Shown here: piece by piece, positions 25,793-34,666 of the stretch | Layout: every line of letters begins with the position of its first letter | Position numbering within the stretch: position 1 is the first letter of the stretch | NCBI GenBank assembly: GCA_041746735.1 | Contig: JBGTGP010000008.1 | Location: 62,001-126,000, forward strand | Source: Opimibacter sp041746735 | GTDB taxonomy: Bacteria > Bacteroidota > Bacteroidia > Chitinophagales > Saprospiraceae | Direction of reading: 5' to 3' | DNA: 64,000 nucleotides | The notes under the pieces: generated by a model | Seen by the model: only the letters and a program-made list of their open reading frames with translations | Database searches by the model: none | Told to the model about the DNA's origin: nothing | Made by a program: the position numbers and the translations under genes

Positions 25793-27139
25793 TTACCGGG
25801 CGGATGTCATTCCAATGCGTTTTCTCTGAATGGGCATCATCTCAGGTCGAATGGATCTTCCAGTCCGGGTTTCATAGATACGTCGCACTTCATGGCCATA
25901 TCGGGCGGAAAACTCGGAGTCAAAAAAGGCAGCGTCCAGTTGGGCGAGCACTCTTTCAACAGGTGTCTGGTCCTGAATCCAGTGTTCACAAACTTCTTTT
26001 CGGAATCGTATACCCATCAGCAGAAAACCGGTAACCTTGTCATGAGTGGCATTTATCCGTATACTCCTACAACCCTCCGGATGTTCCCAATACACACCAG
26101 ATGGGTCTGAAGATATAGTAGGATCAATCTTTCCATACACCTGGTATTCAATATTGAAAAATTTCGCAGAATTGAACCAGTATCCCGGATGATATTCTGT
26201 CGGGTTTCCACAAATGGTGGAGGCTACGGTTTCCCCCATCATACGTCCGGTATACCAGACCGGTTCAATGGCTTTTCTGTCTGGATCCGGATTTCGCAAT
26301 TCAGCACAATCGCCGATAGCAAAGATGCCGGGCAGGTTGGTTTGAAGAAATTGATCTACCAGATAGCCGGACTTGTATGCCAAACCGGGACAATGTAATC
26401 CTGCAATATTGGGCCGGACGCCAATCGTGATACCGGCAAACTGACATTCGATTCGGTCCCCATGTTGGGTATGGATCGCCTGGATGCGACCCAAAGTATC
26501 GCCTTCAATGAAACGGATCTCTGTCATGGGAATTACTTCTATTCCAAGTTCCTCTAGATGGCGTTCGACCATCCGGGATTCTTCCATAGGCAGGACGGTG
26601 TCATAGAAACGCTCTTCCCGAATCAGTAAGGTGACTTTTATACCTCTGCTGTACAGCATTTCAGTCAATTCGATACCGATCAGGCCACCACCAGCAATAA
26701 CGGCCTCTTTGATATTTTGAGTTTGCACTTCAATATATTGCAGATCATGCAGGCTGTATAAACCTGTGACGCCGTCCAGGTCTTCTCCGGGAATATTGAG
26801 TTTTCGGGGTTCAGAACCGGTAGCCAGGATCAGGGTCCTGTAGGGTATTGAATTGCCGGATGAAAGGGCTACACTTTTTTGAGCGGGATCAATAGACAGG
26901 ACATGATCCTGGATGAGGGTGATCCGGTTCTTTTTCCAAAACCATGATTCGTAGGGTTCGGTATCCTGGAGGCGAATATGGCCCATGTAGACATACATCA
27001 ATGCCGGACGGGAAAAGAAATACGTCGCCTCTGACGAAATCATGGTGATGAGCACATCGCTTTGTTTGCGGATATGACGGGCTGCAGTGGTGCCGGCGAT
27101 CCCGTTTCCGATGATGACAACGCCATCTTTAGAAGTCAT
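25793..27139 (-). CDS. FAD-dependent NAD(P)H oxidoreductase
   Basis: This 448-residue flavoprotein of the pyridine nucleotide-disulfide reductase fold has an N-terminal FAD dinucleotide motif IIGNGIAGTTAA (9-20), an ATGSEPR linker, a second NAD(P)-binding motif AGGGLIGIELTE (about 148-159), and the FAD-binding GIFAIGDCAEL. No redox-active CxxxxC pair is seen near the flavin, so it is of the NADH/rubredoxin- or nitrite-reductase-like class, not a disulfide reductase. It is upstream of and nearly touching the polyferredoxin gene; I infer that it feeds or drains electrons through that protein. Confidence 0.86.
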   Translation of the reverse strand: MTSKDGVVIIGNGIAGTTAARHIRKQSDVLITMISSEATYFFSRPALMYVYMGHIRLQDTEPYESWFWKKNRITLIQDHVLSIDPAQKSVALSSGNSIPYRTLILATGSEPRKLNIPGEDLDGVTGLYSLHDLQYIEVQTQNIKEAVIAGGGLIGIELTEMLYSRGIKVTLLIREERFYDTVLPMEESRMVERHLEELGIEVIPMTEIRFIEGDTLGRIQAIHTQHGDRIECQFAGITIGVRPNIAGLHCPGLAYKSGYLVDQFLQTNLPGIFAIGDCAELRNPDPDRKAIEPVWYTGRMMGETVASTICGNPTEYHPGYWFNSAKFFNIEYQVYGKIDPTISSDPSGVYWEHPEGCRSIRINATHDKVTGFLLMGIRFRKEVCEHWIQDQTPVERVLAQLDAAFFDSEFSARYGHEVRRIYETRTGRSIRPEMMPIQRKRIGMTSAR

Positions 27140-27218
27140 ATTTAAAGGTCAGGTTTGAACGTATTCCAGAATGAAAGATGAAACTACTCCAAATCGGGGG
27201 AATCCGGATCAAAATGAA

Positions 27219-27255
27219 AAAGCCCCGGTGATCGGATGATGATCGCCGGGGCTTT
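27219..27255 (-). terminator. Intrinsic terminator after the T9SS/Omp28 gene
   Basis: A 15-bp stem (27219-27233 with 27241-27255, one G:T pair) closes a 7-base loop; read on the minus strand it is followed by a T run. It lies just past the stop of the 27289-29181 gene. Confidence 0.85.
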
Positions 27256-27288
27256 GATTGGGCCAATGGCCTTAAGGAAATGAATGTA

Positions 27289-29181
27289 TTAGAGTTTTGT
27301 AAACGGAAGACCGGTTACAGCATTTTTATGACGCAGTTCGAGCAGATACATTCCTGACTGGAGGTCAGCAATATTGATTCTTTCAGATGCCGATCCTGAA
27401 GACAGGTTGAGCAGGCCAAGATCTCTTACGAGCTGGCCGTATGTCGTATAGATTCTGACATTGACAGGAGCATCGGTCTGATAATCTACGGTGAGGTTGA
27501 TCGTTTCTGTTGCCGGGTTCGGATAGAGAGATGTCTTGCCAGTTGGAACGAGAGGCACAGAGACAGTTGTTTGGCCAAGATCCACGATATCACCATTGAG
27601 AATTTCTCCGGTTTCTTCATCGAGGACGAAGATGATGGCTTTCATATTTTCCACATTGTAGGCTTGAGGCACAACGTAGGAAAATTCGATTTCAAAAGTT
27701 TCATTGGCTTCTACTGCATCGGGGATGCTGTTTTCCAAACCATCGAAACCCCCCAGTAATGCTCTGGCTACAAAGTCATACTTCATTTGGTTAGCTGGAA
27801 CAGGATCAGGCAGGTTTTCATAACCGCCCATTGGGCCATTACCACCACCGGCATAGAAATTCACCTGGTTCCAGGCTGTACCGGTGCCTCTGACATCACT
27901 TTCCGTGACTACGCACACAAAGCGAAGATCATTCGCTTCTGTCGGAATAGACAGAGAAGCTGTGCCTTTGATGGTCGCCGTACGGGTATCTTCATTGAAG
28001 ACAGATTCGGTTAGAACCTGCACAGGTACACGACGATTCCGCAGGCCATTGAGGGCAGCAACAAAGGTCGATGGGTCGATATCGACTTGTTTACGATCTA
28101 CGTGGCCTGATGGATATCCCCCTATAGTTCCACCAAATGGTGTATCATATTCGGCGATGGCCATTGGATCTGAATTATGGACCGCAATGGGGATGGCTAC
28201 CGCTGCATGCTGGCTGCCAATAATGTCCATAGCAACGGTACCGCGGGGGCACCAGCCACACCAGGTTCCGGTAGCTTCTTCCACCACTACTTTTTTGGGC
28301 AGTTGTTCTGCCAGCGTGTAGAGTTTGCGGCTACCACCATTGTCTTCGGGGGCCTCGTCCTCTACGCCGTTGGGTTCGGTCACGGAGACATTGATGGTGT
28401 ATTCACCGGCAGCGCCTGGATTGAATCTGACACTATGGGTCAATTCTCTAGTCACCAAAGTGTTAAGGTTAATATTGGACAGTGTATCTGTATGAGATTC
28501 TTCGCCCAAGGACCAGGTAAATACCAGCGTGGTCAGCTGGTCGCCACCATAATTTTGAATATTGACCCGTACCGGAATATCGGTATCAGCAGGATTGTAT
28601 TTCTCAACATTGACACTGCGTAGAACAACATCATTGGACTTGAAGACCTGGACACTGATATTGTCCATGTACAACAGGAACTTGTCATTGGAATTGTTGC
28701 GGAAAGCGAAATGGATGGTCGTCCCTACATAATCATCCAACCTCAGGGCCCGGATATTGGGTGTAGTCAATTCAGCAGGAACGGTAAGAGCAATCGTTGT
28801 AAAACTGGCCACCTCGTCATCAGTAGTTGAAATTCTGACTTCATATCCATCTCTATAATTGGCATCCGGGCTGTAGGCCTGCCATACCAGAAAAGTATTG
28901 GCCTGTGTGATTTCAACAGCTGGCGAAATCAACCAGTCATCTGCAACGCCTACCGGATTGAACCAGGATGTACTGACAACCTGCCGGTTTTCAGCATTGC
29001 CCACGATGGTCCAGGTAGGTCCACAAAAGCTGGCTACGTTGGGGTGTATGGTTCTACCATCCACATCCACGGCCTTCATAGGGGCAATGGTAGCGGATTC
29101 GAAGTCCTGAGAAAACAGAACTTGGGCCTGGGTCTGCATAAACATAGCGCCCAGGAATAAAAGGGTGAGGATTCTTTTCAT
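27289..29181 (-). CDS. T9SS-exported Omp28-type protein
   Basis: This 630-residue secreted protein (from Met at 29181, which begins a clean signal peptide MKRILTLLFLGAMFMQTQAQ; Met 29205 adds eight residues). It has a choice-of-anchor/cleaved-adhesin-like beta domain (about 22-180), an Ig-like domain (about 185-290), an Omp28 thioredoxin-like domain with VVVEEATGTWCGWCPRG (Cys308 and Cys311), and a T9SS type A sorting domain starting SLYPNPATETINLTV (about 545-630) and ending with a G-M-Y-L-L-E strand. The sorting domain indicates export across the outer membrane. The function of the Omp28 domain is not established. Confidence 0.88.
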   Translation of the reverse strand: MKRILTLLFLGAMFMQTQAQVLFSQDFESATIAPMKAVDVDGRTIHPNVASFCGPTWTIVGNAENRQVVSTSWFNPVGVADDWLISPAVEITQANTFLVWQAYSPDANYRDGYEVRISTTDDEVASFTTIALTVPAELTTPNIRALRLDDYVGTTIHFAFRNNSNDKFLLYMDNISVQVFKSNDVVLRSVNVEKYNPADTDIPVRVNIQNYGGDQLTTLVFTWSLGEESHTDTLSNINLNTLVTRELTHSVRFNPGAAGEYTINVSVTEPNGVEDEAPEDNGGSRKLYTLAEQLPKKVVVEEATGTWCGWCPRGTVAMDIIGSQHAAVAIPIAVHNSDPMAIAEYDTPFGGTIGGYPSGHVDRKQVDIDPSTFVAALNGLRNRRVPVQVLTESVFNEDTRTATIKGTASLSIPTEANDLRFVCVVTESDVRGTGTAWNQVNFYAGGGNGPMGGYENLPDPVPANQMKYDFVARALLGGFDGLENSIPDAVEANETFEIEFSYVVPQAYNVENMKAIIFVLDEETGEILNGDIVDLGQTTVSVPLVPTGKTSLYPNPATETINLTVDYQTDAPVNVRIYTTYGQLVRDLGLLNLSSGSASERINIADLQSGMYLLELRHKNAVTGLPFTKL

Positions 29182-29419
29182 AAACGGTTTTAAATTGTAA
29201 GACAAAGAAGATTTGTTGACCCGGCGAAATTAAACAATATGCTCATGTTTTTATCCTGTTGGGAGCCAAAATCTGCCATTTTGTAGAGGAAATTGCAGAA
29301 CTCCTCTACTAAACATTTGGAATCCCGGTTGAAATGCCGACTTTTGTTTGGCCATTCAAACGTTAAATTTTTACTAACCTATTGGCAGCTAACAGAATAA
29401 GTAATATATTGCAGCAGAT

Positions 29420-30106
29420 ATGAAAAGACTCCTACCCATCCTAGCCGGCCTCCTGCTCCTTCCAGTACTGATGAAGGCTCAGGTGAGTATTACAGTTGAC
29501 CCTGGTTCATTCGTCATCACAGGGCATCCATCCCAGACGGATATTGCCGCCCACATTCTGGTGACCAACACCGCCTCCTCGCCCGTAAACCTATTTTGGA
29601 GCAAACGGATGAATGGAGGCCCCGCCAACTGGCTGTCCTGGATTTGCGACAAAAATCTATGTTTTGACCCTGGCGTTAATTCCTGCCCGGCCAATAAGCC
29701 CAACCAACTCAATCCGGGCGAATCTTTTGACCTCCAGGTGCATATGAATCCAGGCAATACCGAGGGTTCGGCCACCTATGACCTCAATGTCATCGATGAC
29801 CAGGGCAATGTAATTGCCACTGTTGCCGGTGAAATTAATATCAGTTCCACGACCTCCGTCAAGGAAGCCGGTGATAGCCGTCTGACCGTTTTTCCTAATC
29901 CTACACAGGACTTTTTTCAAGTCAGTGATACCCCCGGACTCCGGTACATTGAAGTGTTCAATATCGTAGGCAACAAGACCAAATCATTTGATGCTGCTCC
30001 CCAGCGCCAGTATTTTGTCGGGGAACTTCCGGAAGGAATTTATCTCGTGCGGCTCATCGCCTCCAGTGGTAAAGTGATCAAAACAGTCCGCCTCAGCAAA
30101 CGGTAA
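29420..30106 (+). CDS. Small T9SS-exported protein
   Basis: This 228-residue protein has a signal peptide (1-20, ending LMKAQ), a beta-rich middle part with the pattern ILVTNTASSPVNLFWSKRMNGGP that resembles an Ig-like fold, with three Cys between about 75 and 93 (ICDKNLC, SCPANK), and a C-terminal T9SS type A sorting domain (VFPNPTQDFFQVSD, then GIYLVRLIASSGKVIKTVRL). The middle part carries no motif I can tie to a function. It is divergent from the Omp28-type gene and ends before a good terminator. No third gene lies between it and queD. Confidence 0.8.
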   Translation: MKRLLPILAGLLLLPVLMKAQVSITVDPGSFVITGHPSQTDIAAHILVTNTASSPVNLFWSKRMNGGPANWLSWICDKNLCFDPGVNSCPANKPNQLNPGESFDLQVHMNPGNTEGSATYDLNVIDDQGNVIATVAGEINISSTTSVKEAGDSRLTVFPNPTQDFFQVSDTPGLRYIEVFNIVGNKTKSFDAAPQRQYFVGELPEGIYLVRLIASSGKVIKTVRLSKR

Positions 30107-30163
30107 AAGTCAGCTACTATTAATGCTGGACGCTATGTAGCACTACATGAAATATTTTTCAGG

Positions 30164-30190
30164 AAAAGCTCTTCACACGAAGGGCTTTTT
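30164..30190 (+). terminator. Intrinsic terminator after the small T9SS protein gene
   Basis: An 11-bp stem (30164-30174 with 30179-30189, one G:T pair) with a 4-base loop is followed by T's on the plus strand. It lies about 57 bases after the stop at 30106. Confidence 0.85.
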
Positions 30191-30271
30191 CTTTGACAGG
30201 CGGCGCTTAAAGAATGTTGAGGTCTTCAGAATTAACACCTTTCATCCGAGATAGTACCTCTCAGCCGTTGT

Positions 30272-30279
30272 ACCTTTGT
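30272..30279 (+). promoter_or_regulatory. Bacteroidota -7 box for queD
   Basis: TACCTTTG matches TAnnTTTG and lies 26 bases before the queD start. Confidence 0.55.
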
Positions 30280-30304
30280 GCCGAACACAGAAAAGATCTA
30301 ATCT

Positions 30305-30721
30305 ATGTCATACCCGGTTTCCCTGTATCGTATGGGGCATTTTAATGCAGCACATCAACTGGCCATTCCTTCCTGGTCTATGGAGCGGAATATAGCAGAG
30401 TTTGGCAAGTGTGCTAATCCCAACTTTCACGGGCACAACTATGAAGTGGAGGTCAAGGTCACGGGACAGCTGGATCCTGAAACCGGGATCCTGATCAATC
30501 TGAAAGAACTGAAGGATATTATTGAAAGTCAAGTGGAGGATCGGTTTGATCATAAGAATCTCAATCTGGACTGCCCCGAATTTGCCGACCGGATCCCCAC
30601 GGTGGAGAATATCTGCATGGTCATCTATGAGATATTGCGCCCTCTGATCCCTATGCATTTGGATCTCCGGGTCAAACTATATGAAACACCCCGAAATTTT
30701 GCGGAGTACCCCGGATATTGA
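30305..30721 (+). CDS. queD: 6-carboxy-5,6,7,8-tetrahydropterin synthase
   Basis: QueD converts dihydroneopterin triphosphate to 6-carboxytetrahydropterin in queuosine (7-deazaguanine) synthesis. The 138-residue protein has zinc His17 (FNAAHQL), His42 and His44 (FHGHNY), Cys36 (GKCANPNF), the DHKNLN motif (82-87), PTVEN (98-102) and Glu127. It has a longer loop between the first His and Cys36 than the E. coli protein. No other queuosine gene is in the window. A pterin synthase (PTPS-type) role cannot be excluded. Confidence 0.88.
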   Translation: MSYPVSLYRMGHFNAAHQLAIPSWSMERNIAEFGKCANPNFHGHNYEVEVKVTGQLDPETGILINLKELKDIIESQVEDRFDHKNLNLDCPEFADRIPTVENICMVIYEILRPLIPMHLDLRVKLYETPRNFAEYPGY

Positions 30722-30730
30722 ACCCCTGAA

Positions 30731-31567
30731 TTATTGTTGTCCCTTGTATTTGGATATCGCATCGCGGATCCGCTGTACCCGGTTTTCCGGGCTGGGATGG
30801 GTGCTTAGAAATTCAGGTTGTTTTTGACCTCCACTGGCTCTCTCCAGAATCTCCATGACGGTGATGAGCGCTTCTGGATTATAGCCGGCCTGAATCATAA
30901 ATCTCACCCCCAGATCATCTGACTCCAGTTCCTGATCACGTCCGTATGACATATTGATGAGGCCGGCAATCATTTGTGCAGCCTGCGTAGTGTTGTAATC
31001 TCCGGAAGCCACCACTGCTGCACCAGTCAGGCCTTCTGTCAATTCTTGTTTGGCAATACGTTCCGCTCCATGGCGCGCCACGACATGACCGATTTCATGC
31101 GCCAACACGCCGGCCAGTTCGTCTTCTGTTTCAAACTGCGTGATCAGCGCCGTGGTGATGAAGATCTGGCCACCGGGCAGGGCAAAAGCATTGACCACAT
31201 TAGAATCAGCCAGCAAGTGGAAATCATATTGGTACGGAGTATTCCGGGCATCACTGTTTTGCACCAGACGATGTCCTGTACTCTTTACCATCCGCTGTCC
31301 TTCAGGGTCAGGATGAAGCCCGCCAAACTGTTGGATCATCGCTGGGCGACTATGGAGCCCCAGCGCTATTTCCTGCTCCGTCGTGATACTGATGTGCTGG
31401 GTCTTACCCGTGATCTCATTTTGTTGCTCACTTGAATAATATTTGCACACCGCAAATCCGGCAAGGAGAAGCCCGATGATGAGTCCCCCGCCCATATTGC
31501 GACGCGAAGTTGAACCCCCACTCCGTGCAGGCTGTCCATACGTTGAGTTTCTGCGATACAGGGACAT
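30731..31567 (-). CDS. M48 family zinc metalloprotease
   Basis: This 278-residue protein has one membrane-type segment near the N-terminus (about 26-42, ending near Cys41) and a periplasmic or cytosolic M48 peptidase domain: HEIGH at 157-161 in LAGVLAHEIGHVVARHGAER, with the third zinc ligand in the ELESDDLG segment (Glu213 or Glu215), and a C-terminal STHPSPENRVQRI. It resembles the BepA/LoiP side of M48, which handles misfolded outer-membrane proteins, rather than HtpX, which has four helices. It converges with queD (9 bases between stops). Confidence 0.87.
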   Translation of the reverse strand: MSLYRRNSTYGQPARSGGSTSRRNMGGGLIIGLLLAGFAVCKYYSSEQQNEITGKTQHISITTEQEIALGLHSRPAMIQQFGGLHPDPEGQRMVKSTGHRLVQNSDARNTPYQYDFHLLADSNVVNAFALPGGQIFITTALITQFETEDELAGVLAHEIGHVVARHGAERIAKQELTEGLTGAAVVASGDYNTTQAAQMIAGLINMSYGRDQELESDDLGVRFMIQAGYNPEALITVMEILERASGGQKQPEFLSTHPSPENRVQRIRDAISKYKGQQ

Positions 31568-31659
31568 AGATCAGCATTTAGATAAACCAACAATCCTACC
31601 CAAAATAGGGATAGTTTTCAAGTAAAACAATATTCGGAGGGAGATTACAATAGCCGGAC

Positions 31660-33240
31660 CTAAAACTCCGAAGTAAAGTGAAATCGGATGTCAGGAAAAT
31701 TTTCCAGGGTCATGCGGAGAACCCAGGCAGATTCAGCCAGAAACACCGGCTTACCATCCGTATCATGAGCTATATCCTTCTTTTTACGTGAGATAAAAGC
31801 ATGCAGTGCTGCTTCTGAATCGGCCTCAATCCAGCAGGCTTTGTGCAGGCTTAGCGGTTCGTAATCGCATTTGGCGCCATATTCATGTTCGAGCCGGTAT
31901 TGGATCACATCAAACTGAAGGGCTCCGACGGTGCCGATGATTTTGTCACCATTGATTTCCTTGACAAACATCTGGGCTACACCTTCATCCATAAGCTGGT
32001 CCAACCCTTTGTTGAGTTGCTTGGTTTTCATGGGATCTTTGTTGATGACCCGACGAAACATTTCCGGAGAGAACCGGGGAATGCCTTTGAAGTGAAGTTT
32101 TTCTCCTTCTGTCAGCGTATCACCAATATTAAAAATACCAGAATCGTACAAGCCGACGATATCTCCGGGCCATGCATCATCGATGACTTCCTTTCTGGAG
32201 GCCATAAATGAGGTTGGATTTGAAAATTTCAACTGACGTTCCTGGCGAACATGATAATAGTTGGTGTTACGCTCAAATCTTCCGGAACATACGCGCAGAA
32301 AGGCGATGCGGTCGCGGTGGCGGGGATCAATATTGGCATGGATTTTAAATACAAAACCACTGAAAGCGCTTTCTTCAGGGAAGACGATACGTTCTTCAGT
32401 TTCCCTGGGTAGTGGTGCCGGGGCGATATCGATAAAACAGTCGAGGAGTTCCTTTACACCAAAGTTGTTGATCGCACTGCCAAAAAAAACTGGAGACAAA
32501 TCTCCGGAGAGGTATTTGTCCCTGTCAAAATCCGGATATACATGGGTGACCGTATCCAGGTCCGAGCGCAATTCATTGGCGGGTCTTTCTCCTACGTAAG
32601 CATCGAGACGGGGATCGTCCAGGGAATGTATTTCAATGATCTCTTCTTCCTCTTGCTTGCTGTGGGGACGGAAGAGGACCAATTTTTTTTCATAGATATT
32701 ATAGACTCCTTTAAAGAGCTGTCCCATACCGATGGGCCAACTCAACGGCGTGACATGTAGTCCAAGTTTTTGCTCGACTTCATCGAGCAAGTCTATAGCA
32801 TCTTTGCCTTCACGATCCAGTTTGTTGATAAAAACGATGATGGGTGTTTTGCGCATCCGGCAGACGGCCACGAGTTTTTCGGTTTGTTCTTCTACACCCT
32901 TGGCGACATCGATCACGACGATGACACTGTCTACTGCCGTTAAGGTGCGGAATGTATCCTCAGCAAAATCTTTGTGGCCCGGAGTGTCCAGAATATTGAC
33001 TTTATGATCGCGGTAAGGAAATGCCATAACGGAGGTTGCCACGGAGATCCCGCGTTGACGTTCGATCTCCATAAAGTCGGAGGTGGCATGTTTTTTAATC
33101 TTATTGGACTTGACGGCTCCGGCTTCCTGGATAGCACCACCAAAGAGGAGCAGTTTTTCTGTCAGGGTTGTTTTGCCGGCATCCGGGTGGGAAATGATGC
33201 CAAAGGTTTTACGTTTCTGGATTTCTTCTATCGCACTCAT
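31660..33240 (-). CDS. prfC: Peptide chain release factor 3
   Basis: RF3 is the GTPase that recycles RF1 and RF2 from the ribosome. The 526-residue protein has the G1 loop SHPDAGKTTLTEK, the effector-region residues QRGISVATSVM, G3 DTPGHKDFAEDT, and G4 NKLDREG, followed by domains 2 and 3 with the family-specific QFDVIQYRLEHEYGA. Length and motifs match RF3, not EF-G. Its own promoter box lies just upstream. Confidence 0.97.
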   Translation of the reverse strand: MSAIEEIQKRKTFGIISHPDAGKTTLTEKLLLFGGAIQEAGAVKSNKIKKHATSDFMEIERQRGISVATSVMAFPYRDHKVNILDTPGHKDFAEDTFRTLTAVDSVIVVIDVAKGVEEQTEKLVAVCRMRKTPIIVFINKLDREGKDAIDLLDEVEQKLGLHVTPLSWPIGMGQLFKGVYNIYEKKLVLFRPHSKQEEEEIIEIHSLDDPRLDAYVGERPANELRSDLDTVTHVYPDFDRDKYLSGDLSPVFFGSAINNFGVKELLDCFIDIAPAPLPRETEERIVFPEESAFSGFVFKIHANIDPRHRDRIAFLRVCSGRFERNTNYYHVRQERQLKFSNPTSFMASRKEVIDDAWPGDIVGLYDSGIFNIGDTLTEGEKLHFKGIPRFSPEMFRRVINKDPMKTKQLNKGLDQLMDEGVAQMFVKEINGDKIIGTVGALQFDVIQYRLEHEYGAKCDYEPLSLHKACWIEADSEAALHAFISRKKKDIAHDTDGKPVFLAESAWVLRMTLENFPDIRFHFTSEF

Positions 33241-33262
33241 ACGGGTCGGTCGGAAAAGGGCA

Positions 33263-33270
33263 CAAAGGTA
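33263..33270 (-). promoter_or_regulatory. Bacteroidota -7 box for prfC
   Basis: CAAAGGTA on the plus strand reads TACCTTTG on the minus strand, 23 bases before the prfC start. Confidence 0.6.
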
Positions 33271-33345
33271 AAGAAAAGAGAAATGTGGTTCTGAAATGAC
33301 TACATCCAGAATAATGGATTAAATCGGATGTCTATTGAGGACCAC

Positions 33346-33378
33346 AAAAAAACCCGCCAGGGAGGTGCCCAGCGGGTT
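33346..33378 (-). terminator. Intrinsic terminator after the pspC-type gene
   Basis: A 7-bp GC-rich stem (33351-33357 with 33372-33378) is followed on the minus strand by seven T's. It is about 40 bases past the stop of the PspC-domain gene and upstream of prfC. Confidence 0.75.
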
Positions 33379-33416
33379 GCAATTTGAGAAGTGCTATTCT
33401 GATATGGTAAGGAGGA

Positions 33417-34187
33417 TCAGACGAAATCTTTCTTGTTATATGGTGTAGTCACCTTTTCCGGTTGGGCGGACCTTCGATCCCAGGACCAGCCGGAGGTCAT
33501 CATGTGATCCTCGTCCTTATTCTGAGGCGTGGACCGGAAGTGATGTTTCTTATGCTTTTTCCCAAATTTATCCTGCAGCTTATCTCCGAGTTCTTCGATC
33601 TCCTGTTTGACCATTTTGGCGATGTTGTTGACATTAGTGGGTTCGCCCATCATCTCAAGCCGGTCAGACACTGTTTTGGCCTCAGGTACTATAGCCCATA
33701 GGACAGCATATATGACAACACTGGAACCTCCAAGAAGAGTCAGGATCACAAATCCGATCCGGATCCACACGGCATCCTGTATGCCCAGATACGACGCAAG
33801 ACCCGAACAAACACCCCCCACTACTTTGTCGTCCGGATCTCTGTAAAGTCTCTTACCGGTCTTGAGTTGGAATGAATGCCTGGTCGTTTTCTTTTCTTTT
33901 TCTTTGGATGACGGTTCCGTAAAGTCGATATCCTTCAACTCTTCCGGCGTACCCAGTACGGAAATGGCCTCCAGGATATCCACTTTGCTGACGATCGTGC
34001 GGGTCCCTCTATTCCGGTTGACGAGTTCACCCATACGGGTTTCGATATCCTGCATGATTTCGGCCGCGCCTTCGCTGCCGTCGAAATGCCGGGTCAGGGT
34101 ATTGAGGTAATGGTTGGCTGAATCATACGCATCCTCGTCGATGGTAAAAGCATAGCCGCCGAGGTTGATATTAATGGTCTTATTCAT
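33417..34187 (-). CDS. PspC domain membrane protein
   Basis: This 256-residue protein has an N-terminal cytosolic segment (1-110, NKTININLGGYAFTIDEDAY and an acidic/basic helix-rich part), then a PspC domain: KRLYRDPDDKVVGGVCSGLASYLGIQDAVWIRIGFV with a membrane helix (about 143-167). A charged C-terminal tail follows with HKKHHF. PspC senses envelope stress and can bind regulators. The gene overlaps padR by four bases (ATGA), so the regulator and membrane sensor are co-translated, a common Bacteroidota pair. Confidence 0.88.
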   Translation of the reverse strand: MNKTININLGGYAFTIDEDAYDSANHYLNTLTRHFDGSEGAAEIMQDIETRMGELVNRNRGTRTIVSKVDILEAISVLGTPEELKDIDFTEPSSKEKEKKTTRHSFQLKTGKRLYRDPDDKVVGGVCSGLASYLGIQDAVWIRIGFVILTLLGGSSVVIYAVLWAIVPEAKTVSDRLEMMGEPTNVNNIAKMVKQEIEELGDKLQDKFGKKHKKHHFRSTPQNKDEDHMMTSGWSWDRRSAQPEKVTTPYNKKDFV

Positions 34188-34522
34188 TGATGTTGAAGAT
34201 TTTGAGTGGTAAGAGAAACGGCTTCATTGATTTCGGTCCAGGATTGGCGAAGACCCTCCAGGAAGGTTCGGCCTTCATCGGTAATCCGGAAGTATTTGCG
34301 GGGAGGCCCATAATTGGATTCCATCCAGAAATATTCAAGAAAACCGGAGTTTTTCAATCGTGTGAGCAGGGGGTATAGTGTTCCTTCTACCACCACAAGT
34401 TGGGATTTCCGGAGTCTGTCGATAATATCTGAAGTGTACATGGCTTCGGCGGACAGAATTGATAGAATGCACATTTCGAGTACCCCTTTTCGCATCTGAG
34501 CCTTCATGTTATCGAGTTTCAT
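34184..34522 (-). CDS. PadR family transcriptional regulator
   Basis: This 112-residue winged-helix repressor has the family's N-terminal helix-turn-helix (MRKGVLEMCILSILSAEAMYTSDIIDRLR) and wing (VVEGTLYPLLTRLKNSGFLEYFWMESNYGPPRKYFRITDEGR), then a short dimerisation helix. It is the first gene of a two-gene unit with the PspC-domain protein, and probably represses its own promoter; a candidate operator lies upstream at 34548-34584. Confidence 0.9.
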   Translation of the reverse strand: MKLDNMKAQMRKGVLEMCILSILSAEAMYTSDIIDRLRKSQLVVVEGTLYPLLTRLKNSGFLEYFWMESNYGPPRKYFRITDEGRTFLEGLRQSWTEINEAVSLTTQNLQHQ

Positions 34523-34526
34523 GGGA

Positions 34527-34534
34527 CAAATATA
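34527..34534 (-). promoter_or_regulatory. Bacteroidota -7 box for the padR-pspC unit
   Basis: CAAATATA on the plus strand reads TATATTTG on the minus strand, immediately before the padR start, so the leader would be very short. Confidence 0.5.
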
Positions 34535-34547
34535 GAATTTTGTATGG

Positions 34548-34584
34548 TACTATGTTAAACAAAGTACACCAATTATACATAGTA
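34548..34584. promoter_or_regulatory. Candidate PadR operator (inverted repeat)
   Basis: TACTATG (34548-34554) and CATAGTA (34578-34584) are perfect inverted copies 23 bases apart, just upstream of the padR -7 box. Position and symmetry suggest the binding site of the dimeric PadR regulator; this is inference. Confidence 0.4.
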
Positions 34585-34621
34585 GCAGATGGAAAGCCCG
34601 TTTTAATCGACAAGTGGCAAT

Positions 34622-34647
34622 AAAAAAAGGCCCGCCGTGGCGAGCCT
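34622..34647 (-). terminator. Intrinsic terminator after the DUF2911 gene
   Basis: A 9-bp stem (34628-34636 with 34639-34647, one G:T pair) is followed by seven T's on the minus strand. It lies 20 bases beyond the stop at 34667. Confidence 0.8.
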
Positions 34648-34666
34648 GGAATCCATTCAGATAGAC

